Source of the DNA: Heterotrichella gracilis
Lineage: Eukaryota > Sar > Xanthophyceae > Tribonematales > Xanthonemataceae
Assembly (NCBI GenBank): GCA_032358255.1
Contig: JAULBX010027639.1
Span: 1-35,417, forward strand
Direction of reading: 5' to 3'
DNA: 35,417 nucleotides
Under the pieces are notes generated by a model, which was not told the DNA's origin, ran no database searches, and saw only the letters and a program-made list of their open reading frames with translations. Position 1 is the stretch's first letter; every line of letters begins with the position of its first letter. The position numbers and the translations under genes are program-made. This document shows, in pieces, positions 1-10,300 of the stretch.

Positions 1-499
1 GCCTTGGCTCTAGGACTGGGGTGAGGCATACCCAGACATGCTAACCTGGCTTTGAAGCTGGAAAGCAAATACTTACTGACACATGTATACCATAGTGTGC
101 CATCCGCCCCTCGGAGGGGAGCCCTGGGTTAAATCGATTGAATTACATCATAATTGCGGGCATGCATCGATATGACATGACGCCCACATGACCATCATAG
201 TGCACAGACTTCGCCGAAGGGCCCTTAGGGCCGCCTTCAAAGCTTTGCAGGCGATCTTCAAGGCAAAATTGAAGTTGAAAGTCAATTGTCGATGCCAGTG
301 ATTCAGAAGCTAAATTCCATTGGCATTGAATCTGTTCGTGAAGCTGATATCACATTTTCAAGAATGTTTCAGGGAGCTCCACGTCAATCAGCCCCACCCC
401 CTCCACCGCACACACACTCCAGCTGGTCCATGTCCAGGCGATTTAGCACCCCCTCCAAGTGAAACAGCAACAGCTCCCGTTCCATTCCAAATGGACAGT
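1..499. other. 3' flank of rimO, no gene seen
   Basis: No convincing coding segment. The first ~36 bases match an RPA1 intron near 21589 at about 30 of 36 positions, suggesting a dispersed repeat. TTACA at 143-147 (TGTAA on the minus strand) could be a polyadenylation signal for rimO, but it lies over 1.1 kb past the stop. Confidence 0.3.
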
Positions 500-1380
500 T
501 TTGGACCAGTGGGTGCGTCGAAAAGGTCTAGGTCAAACAGTGATTTGGCGAGCACCAGGCAGCGCCCAGTGGGTGGCACCTCACTCACACCACCCGGGGC
601 ATGCAGCAAGCGGGATGCACATCCAACCACACCACACTCCCCCTTCCCACCAACGGGTGCATGCAACCGGTGGCACTGGGCCAGGCGAATCATCCCCTTC
701 CTCACACCAGCGGGTGCGCCTCCAGGTCAAACAGTGAATTGCCAACCACCAGGCAGCACCTGATAGCCACCGACCCCATTTCCCGCACTCCACCCATAGC
801 CATGCAGCAATTCGGGTGCGCATCAACCCCGGCCACACAGATCCCTTTTCCCGCCAGCGCCAGGCGACTCAGCCTGCGCCATACACCAGCGGGTGCGCCT
901 CCAGGCCAAACAGCGAGTTGCCTTCCACCACCCTTGATGACCACCAGCGCCAACCTCCCTCACTCCACCCATGGCATGCAGCGATTGGGCTGCGCGCGCA
1001 TGCGACCGCGCCACACACTGCCTCCTCCAGCCAGCAGGTGCAACCGCCAGGGTGCAACCACTGGGCGAGGCAAATCAGCCTGCGCCCTACACCAGCGGGT
1101 GCACCTCCAGGTCAAACAGCGAGTTGCCATCCACCAGGCAGCGCCTGATGGCCGCTGGCGCCCACCTCCCTTAATAGTTGTAGTCCACCCAAAAGAGCAT
1201 GCAGCGATGGGGCTGCACATATGATTACGTGATTTCCACTTCAAAGGCCCCCCCTTCCCGCCAACTGGTGCATGCAACCAATGGGCCAGGCGAAGCAGCC
1301 TGCACCCTACGCCACCGGGTGTGCCTCCAGGTCAAACAGGGAGTTGCCGTCCACCAGGCAGCGCCTGATTGTGCCAACCT
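500..1380 (-). repeat. Five-copy tandem array of the rimO terminal-exon 3' end
   Basis: Units of about 180-215 bp start near 511, 697, 883, 1080 and 1296; the rightmost is the functional rimO exon end. Read on the minus strand, several units keep the code for [18 protein letters not shown] residues and a stop. The copy near 1080-1150 also keeps [15 protein letters not shown] followed by TAG. The copy near 883 has lost the stop, and that near 511 is the most diverged. Between units lies a second conserved block, about 60 bases of the 3' flank, containing gcatgcaacc and gccaggcga. The array gives long spurious open frames on both strands. Confidence 0.85.
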
Positions 1381-4300
1381 CCAGGGGGGCCACAGCCAAG
1401 TTCTTGGGAGGGGACAGGAACACCAGGGGGTCGATGTCTGGCGCGTCCCACTGGGTGCGCCCAATCATCTCACCGTCCTCGTTGTACCCGTCAACAAGCA
1501 CGTCAACCTGGGGCAGGGGGTGTAAAACACATCAGAGAAAAAACACCAGACAAATATGAGATGTCTCACTCATTTCAAGCGCTTTGCGGCGTGCCGTTGT
1601 ATGTGGCAGGAGCAGGAGTGGCAGGATCTGGCATGCATCCAGATCATAAGGATGGATTTGGCATGCATCCGTGGCATCACAGATCCTGGTCCGTGGATGG
1701 AGCAGTGTATCTGGCATGCATCCAGGTCATGTGGATGCAGCACTGTACACAATGTGCGCATGCATGCATGTCGGTGCCCCCTCACCTCCTTGCCTACCAT
1801 CCCCCTTGCCCACCCCTCCCCTATACGCTGCTGCAGGGACACCATCTCATCACGACGAGCCTGGCGCACATCAGGGTCAACCTGCGAGGGGCGTGTGTGT
1901 GTGTGTGTGTCAGGGATGCAGGGACAGGGCCTTCAGGAAAGGAGGTGATGTGCAGCATTTTTGTATACTCCGCCACAATTTGATATGGCAGAGCCGGAGC
2001 CTTGTTTGGATACCTATGTTTGTTCAGTTTGCCACCCTGCACCAACCCCTTGCACCCCAGCCTCCACAAACCAGCCTCTCCACACCCCACATGCTCAAGC
2101 AGCCGGTGTTCACTCCCCCTCACTGTAGGAGAAAAACCCTACCAACACCCTATCAACGCCCTAGCCACACCCAGCCAGCGCGCAAACCTTCCGCCCCCCG
2201 GCAAAACCCACACCCCTGCATGGGCACCTCCGCAGCTTTAATATCACCCTAGCCAATCCCTGCCACTGCAGATGCGTGCCCCCCACCACCTACCTGCGTG
2301 GGCATCTCCGCAGCCGGCGTCCCCTCCTCCTCACTATACACAAAGCACCCCATGCGCTCAAAGCGGAAGGACTTGACAAAGGAGACTAGGTCCTTGTGAG
2401 CCGCGGCGTCCTCGCCTGCAGGTGGGGGGTGGGAAGCACATCAGGGGGTCATGCATAGGGTTTAGGGTACAGGGTTCAGGGTTAGAATCTAGGGTAATTC
2501 CATTATGTGGTGCTGTACAGCCGGGTGCATGCACCAGTGGCTGTACCCATCCCTGCGTGTACTCCACATCAAGGGATTTGTGCAAGCTTTGTTCTTGAAT
2601 GGCGCTGGCCTGCGGAACTGTGCTGAAGGCGTTTTTTTTAGACAGATGGTACTTTGGTTTGTTGTTTTTATCCAGCACAGCCTCGGTGAAATGCTAAGCA
2701 TGACCAGTGGATGGGACACTTGCATGTCAAGTTGCTTCCCTTTGGTGCTGGGGCTTCCTTTTGGGCCCATGGCATACATCTGTAACCTGTACGTAGTTAA
2801 CGCAGTGTCAAAAGAGTACCTGCGCAGCACTTAATGTGCAGGAGTGCCTTTTGTAACCATGTGGTTTTCTTTTAATACCTGTCTTGATAAAAAAAAAATT
2901 AAAAAAATTACGTTCATGGTCTTTGATATTGTTTGTAGAAATTCCGCTATCTAATAATTTGAAAGATATTGGCTTTGTGTTTGCGAATGAAGAAGCCCAC
3001 GGCACCCATCCCCTCACCTGGGAATCCCGAAATGAACGTGGTCCTGAGCGCCAGGTCCGGGATCCTCTCCCTGAGTGTGTTGAGCAGGCGCTCCGTGTGG
3101 TCCCTTGTGGGTCTGTTCATGGCCAGTAGCGTGAGGTTGTTGATGTGCTGCAGGGGGATGTCGATGTACTTGCACACCTGCAGGGGAAATGATTAGGGTT
3201 TAGGGTTTAGGGGAAGGGGGGTCTGTTCATGGCCAGCAGCGTGAGGTTGTTGATGTGCTGCAGGGGGATGTCGATGTACTTGCACACCTGCAGGGGAATT
3301 GTGTGGATGTGGTGCAGGGGATGTTCAGAATGTTCCCAATGCACTGTAGGGGGAGTATGGCGGGTAAGCCACCAGCATGCACGCATGCAATGCTTAGTCA
3401 CGCATGTGGCTTGGCGCTGATGGCAGGTTCAAGCAGCTAACCATGCCCTGCCCCTCAAAACCTACCTTTGGGTTGTTAGCGATCTCGTCGATAAGCGCGT
3501 CGTTGAAGTAGGACGGGTACGCGTACAGGATGCGCATCCATCTCAGCCCCTCAAGCTTGCCCAGCTCGTGCATCAGCTGAGCAAGGTCCTTCCCGCCGCG
3601 CCGGTCCTGGCCGTACTGGTTGGTGTCCTGCACAGCCATTGACCCTTACTTAAACCCTAAACAAGGAGCCATTGAAATCCTAAAGAGGGATTCACACCCT
3701 GAACCCTAATAGGTCCTTCCCGTCGCGCACGGTCCTGGCCGTACTGGTTGGTGTCCTGCACAGCCAGTAACCCTTACTTAAGCCCTAAACAGGGAGCCAT
3801 TGAATCCTAAAGAAGGGTTCACACCCTGAACCCTAGATAGGTCCTTCCTGTCGCGCCGGTCCTGGCCGTACTGGTTGGTGTCCTGCACATGCGGCGTTAT
3901 CCCTCAGGGACGCGAACAGAAGCCATCAACTAGGAATGCAAGCTCCAAACCCTACACCCTTCACGGGCTAAACCACGCTGCTGGTCACCACAACCCTAGA
4001 CACATGGCGCAAACCCTACACGTTGCTTACCTCTGCAATGAGGTTGAGCTCCACCACGCCGCTGGCCACTAGGCGCTCCGCCTCCTCAAGGATGGATGCC
4101 CACGGCTTGGAGCGGAACTTGCCCCTGGGAAGAAAGGGAAGGGGTGTGTGAGAAGGGGTGGCAGGGGACGTAGTGCACAAGGGAGGCAATGCTCTTAAGC
4201 GAATTCTCATTGCTAATTCCGCTTCTTCTTTTACCAACACGCCAGTTCAAGGGCATGCTGTGCAGATTAATGCGGGTTATACTGAAGGCTAGCAGTGTTG

Positions 4301-7300
4301 GGCAGGGCAGGGGCAAGGGGATGGGGGTGGGTTGTATGTTGGGATGACAGTGTTGGTACAGGCGTTTTCATGTAAAGGCATCACAACCAGTAGGACCGTG
4401 TACAGGGTTGCGGCACATGATGGAGGCTGGTATACTGATGAATGTAATGCACAACGATAAATTACAACAGGTTGGAACGGTGACCAGCAAAATAGTGGTC
4501 TGCCAGGAAATAGGGTTTTACCCAAGGAACAAAACCCTACTGGGCGGCCTGTCCGACGAAAACGTTCGATGGCTTAAAAGGTTGTTGACATCAGCTATTT
4601 TGCGGTCGTTGCGAAATTATAAACTCATTATCGTGTTAGCATGCACAACATGCATTGAGCGTTGTAAGCTTTCGCCTAGCGTTGGGTACATCGCAGTCCT
4701 GCCAACGGTTCACGACCGTCAAGTCAACGCAAGCCATTATAGCTTTCAAACGCACTGCACACCCAAAAGTAGGTCTTTGACTGACAAACGGGTACTTAAA
4801 GCAGCAGCCTCCTCGGTGGATTGCCTCTTAACAGTTTGAACGGTTTGAGTGGTGAACCCCGGGTGGGTTTATAGCAATTCGAGCAGTGTCCAAAGCAAAA
4901 CTATTGCTGCCATTGGCAGCCTGCCCCTGGTGTTGGAGCACATCAGATGGGAGCGACACAGAGCACAGCTGCAGTGGAAGCGGGAGAGGAGGTGGTCGAG
5001 GAAGTGGGGGTGAGTGGAGTCGGGCAGTGTGGGATGTGGGGGTGGTGTGGTGGCCACCATGTCTTAGGATGGGAACAGTACGATGGGTCGAGGATAGACA
5101 ACACCCAGCCTCGCCAGAAAACTATTGAAGGGCATAACAAGCCTAGTTGGCTGGTTTTTGACATGCATGCATATGGGCATGGGTATGTATATTCATATAC
5201 CAATACGTGCAAGGCCAATGCCACCCTTGTCCGTTAGGCTTTCACCTGCAGCCCCAGCCACCTGTGCCACACTGCACTGTTTGGCCTGTCACCTAGTCGG
5301 TACAACTGCAACCACTGCAGCTATCACCTCTATCCCGCACTCCTGCCCCACATCTTGCCCTCTAATATTACCCACGGGACTGGCCACCACCGCCCACTGC
5401 TCTGTATAAACACCCAAAACCCTGTCAAAATGCCACACGAACCTGACTTCACCCACCAGAGCACCCCTCCCCCAACCCTTCTACCTTAAGAACTGAACCC
5501 ACACTGAATGTCTCAATCCTCTGAGACGGGCCCACTACCACCTTATCCCCACCCCCTCCCCACCAGCCACCGTCACACTCGCAGCCTCGATTCCACATAC
5601 ATAACAGCCGTATCCCACATACATAACAGCCACAACCACTGCATACTGCCCTAACTGCACCCTATCACTTGCGCAATGGGCGCAGCACCCCACCCCCCAC
5701 CATGTGAACCCCACCCTCCCTCCCACCGCAGGGCGCCCTCCCCACCACCAAGCTTTACAAGTTCATCCGTGCCACCAGCGGCGTAGGCAGCTGGGAGGTG
5801 GTTTCAGAGTCAGCCCACCCCAACCTGTACAACGCCAACGAGGACTCCAACAGCGAACCCCCAAGGTGAGGCGCACCCGGGGAACAAAGGGGAGCTCAAG
5901 CTTAAAACCTGGTGCATGATGCCCATCTGCATGGCAACAGGGTATCCCCACAAGTCTGTCCAAGTGTTGCTGGGCGCTTGCTTCCTACACCCCAGTGCAC
6001 TTAAGGCCTATTGCATCCTAAACCCTAAACGACTGATAAAAACCCTTCCTCCTGCAGGTGGTTCCTGGAGATTGAGGAGGGCCCCGTGGACGCCGAGATC
6101 AGCGACAAATTCAGTTTCGAGGAGGGGTCGCAGCGGGTGACCTTTGTGGCGGAGGGCATCTGGGCGCTGCGCTTTGGCACCCGGGGCACCTACAAGGACT
6201 TTGAGGTGGCATACAACGGGTGCCTGTTTGAAAACACCTATGGGGTTGAGAACGACGAGGCCAACAGGAAGAAGGTGCGGTGGTGGGTTTTGGGAGTTTA
6301 GGTTTATGAGGAGTTGGGGAGTGGGGCGGCACTGGGCAATCACTGTATGCATTGATTTCTTGATCATTTAAACCTCTCTTGTGGTAGTACATTTGAGGCT
6401 GTGCGATTGCTGCATGCTCTCAACGGCTGATCAGTCTGGTTGCAGTATGTGGCTGCTGGGCAAAGTAGGAGCAGTGATGCAGCGTGCGGAATGATTGGCG
6501 TTCACACCCCCCTCCCCTCCCCAGGTGTTTGGCGCTGACAGCGTGCCCCTTGTGGGTGGAGAGACCGAGGCGTCCCAGCAGGCGTGGGCGGAGGACATGG
6601 ATACAGAGGTGGGAAAACCCTGAACCCTAAACATGGACGGAGGACATTGGGCACAATAACCTCATCGAAACTCCGCAAAAGCTGTCCCCAGCTTACTTTA
6701 TTCGCAAGATTATTCACAAAAAACATAAATGCTTGACATCACCTGTACTAGTGACGCTTCTTGAAATGTACCAATGCCAAGAAAATAAACCAGACAGCCT
6801 TTGGACCTGTACAGCACAAAGCACAGCATGCCACTCTATACTCCCCTACCCGTCACCCCCTGCCTTTCCTCCTCACTATCCCCACCTCCCCCTCCCCGCA
6901 GGACGTCCCCACGCCTGCTGAGCGCACCCCCCTGAAGAACACCCCCCTGTCGCACAAGGACAAGATCCACGGGGTGCGCATGGGTGCGGGGGACCGCTCC
7001 TACCTTGTACGCAACGGGCAGATCGACGTGCTGAAGAACGTGATGGGGGGCGTGAAGGACACGGGGCTGCACTTTGACATCACGCCGCAGAAGGGGGGCA
7101 GCTTCACGCCCAGCAAGGTAGGGTTGGGTCTTGTAGGTGCAGGATACTACATGATGGTGATCTGATATCATTTTTATTAACATTTGCATTGCGAGTTCCT
7201 GGATAGAGTTAAATACAAAGGAAATGGGATTGCAGATACCGGGTAGGTGATATGTAACGGAATCATGTAAACAAGCAAATTAAGAGGGGTAAGAAACTGT

Positions 7301-10300
7301 ACATGTTTAGTGACTATCTTGTAACTAATGATGGTAATGACTACCTTTACTACCATACATTGCATAACTATTGAGACCACCCGTTTTTCCACTTTGCCAG
7401 GTTATGCTTATGAGCACGGAGCGCAAGATGAACATGCTCACCCCGGGGCGGGGCACCAGCCTGTTCCACGCAGACATCGAGACTGGCAAAATTGTGTCGG
7501 AGTGGGGCTTCCAGAAGGATGGGGTAGACATCCCCATGAAGGACATCATGAACGACACAAAGGACGCACAGGTGCGGCAGGGGTGGAGAAACCCTACTAG
7601 GGTGGCGTCAGCAGCATCAGTTCCCAATTAAACTCTTGATTTTCCTTATTTGTCACTAAGCCATTAGTAATGGGCAGCCCACGGCAACTCTGTGGACAGC
7701 ATGCTATTCAATTTGTCAATTGTTTTAGATTGCCAATTTAAAAACATTACTATGCTTTTAACGTGTTTTTCTCACTGTCATGGACATAAACACATTATCA
7801 TCACCAACACATTATGAGTTATGCCCCTTTCCCCTGCCCCCAGCTTGACGAGCGCTCCACCTTCCTTGGCCTGGACGCCAACCGCCTGGTCAAGTGGGAC
7901 CTGCGCACAGCGGGGGGCATAGCCCAGGAGATGGCCTCCCCGGTGGTCAACTACGTGGGGGGCAAGGACTACGCGCGCAAGACCAACTTCAGCTGCATGG
8001 CCACGTCAGGTGGGGGGTGACGCTTAACCTTAAAACCCTAAACAGGTGGCGGGGGCAGGGGCAGGGCCAGGGCTCTGGGGAGGCACCAGGACATGCGCAT
8101 AAAAGTTTCTAATGCGCCTAAAAGTTTCTAATGCGGTTTACTAATTTTATGGTCATTTATCTTCTAATAGTGTACTAAAAGCATGTATTGCATTCTTTGA
8201 TGAAAGGGTGATGAAAGGGCATTATTTCCAGCGATTCTGGTGGCCAATGGAAGTGTTTTAAAGAAGATAGCTGTTAAAACATTCTGACTTTCCGTCAATC
8301 CCTTCGCAGGCGACGGCTACGTGGTCGTTGGCTCAGATGACGGCCAGGTTCGTCTGTACAGCGACAAGTCGCTCAACCGCGCCTCCACCGCCATCCCCGG
8401 CTTAGGCGCCCCCATCAGCGGTGTGGATGTGACCTATGACGGCAAGTGGGTGGCGGCGACCACCGCCAACTACATCATGATTATGAAGACGGCGTTTAGG
8501 TGGGTGGGAAACCCTAAACCCTAAGGTGGCTGCATTGCTGCCTGGCATGTGATGTGGTTTGTGGCGGGAATGGGAGGCAGCAACGACAGCCAACTAGACA
8601 TTGATCATAAAGATGACGTTCAGGTGCGTGAAAAAAAATTAAATACGTTCTGGGCGAGAGGGGGCCAAAGGTTGGTGTAGCAAACAGCCATGCTTCTTTT
8701 GTACCTCAAGCACGCACACCTAGCCCACCCACCTTGCAGGGACAAGGCCGGCAAGGAGAGCAACGGGTTCAAGTCCCGCATGGGCTCAGGCGCACCCGCA
8801 CCCAGGCTGCTGCGGCTCAAGCCAGAGGACATTGAGCTCACGGTGAGCTCAAAAAGCCTAAAACCCTTGCCCTTAAACCCTACACTCTGAACGTCCCCCA
8901 GGCTGCTGCGGCTGGAACCAGTGCATACCTTGGTCTTGACCTCGATGTTGCCCCGCATGAATAACGACGTGTGCATGTAAGATGCCTTAGCAGGCTGCCA
9001 GATCAAGTGCATCCCTACCGCCTAAACCCTATCCCCCCTTTTGGTAACCCTAACCCCCTCCGCCACCCCCCTCCCTCGCAGGCCCGCGCCCCCCTTGAGA
9101 AGGGCAAGTTCACCTGGGTCACGCAGCGCGGCAGGGAGGAGCGGTGGGTGGTGGCCAGCTGCGGAAACTACACGGTGCTGTGGAACTTCAGGTGGGTGAC
9201 ATGGGCAGGGGCGCTGGACACGCATGGGTTTGGTGGGAAAGTCCAGATTATGGCAAGACTTTCATACAATGTAGTCAGTTGTTAGGCATGAATACCCATA
9301 CAGCTGTATTAAGTTTGTGCAGGTTTCCTTGTGCAACTGGACCACAGCTATATACATAAATGGCATTGATCGCAAGAAATATTGGTTTGTTTATAGTCAG
9401 TGCGCATGCCGCATGAAAGACTGGCAATAATTAATGAAACAAGTCCATTTCGTCCCCACTTGCAGGCAGGTCAAGCTTGCGCGCGCCGACGTGACCTCCT
9501 ACGGCGGCCTCACCACCTGCACCACCTACCACCTCATCCCCAAGAGCGAGCACGTGGTGGACAGTGTGTTCACGCACGACAACTATGCAACGCCCACCAG
9601 GGGCACCAGCGAGGCGGCCATGGTGGTGGTCACAGACAGGTGCGTGTACATGCTTTGCCAAATCTAATGTAAAACCAACGGAGTTCTGCATGTGCGACTT
9701 GCTCTGTTTTTGAGTTCTGTCGGTCTGTGATGTTCTGCATTTCCACCCCCTGCTTGTCAGTTTAATTTAGGCACTGTTCTCATTGCACGTTCTGTCCTGC
9801 AGGCATGTGTACAGCCTGGCAGGGGAGGAAGGGGATGACTACGACGGGGAGGACTGAGGCAAATGCAGGGGTGGGGGTGGGGTTGGGGTTGGGGGTCGGG
9901 GAGCAGACACAGCAGCGGGACTGGGGTTTGACCTTGGTTTTGTTTGCAAACAATACGCCACTTGGCAGGGGGCGCCACTTGGCAGCGGGAGCAGTGTGGC
10001 TGCCATGGCATGCATGTTTGTGGAACTGACAGGGTTCAGGTACGTGGTTGACATGCCACATTGTGTACATGCTGGTGGGGGAGAAAGGGAAGACTGCAAT
10101 GGGGGGGAGGGGAAGGGGGGGCGGGCCAGACACAGCAGTGACGTCGGGTTGACAGCGGGTTCGGGTGCAAGAAATTACCACACCGTGTATTGTGACTGTT
10201 ATTCAAACTGTTCACCCTTGAGCGGGTATGGTTGAAAGTGCCTAACCACAGCCTTGCGATGGTCGATACCACGCTGCTGTTAATGGTTTTGATTTTCTGT

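Noticed and set aside
320-1277. Overlapping open frames of 60-207 codons on both strands
   Set aside because: They arise from the tandem rimO-end array. The only family-like reading is the minus-strand DGNSLFDLE segment.
8764-8784. ggttcaagtcccgc looks like a tRNA T-arm
   Set aside because: It lies in a VID27 coding exon in frame, and no matching acceptor or anticodon arm surrounds it.
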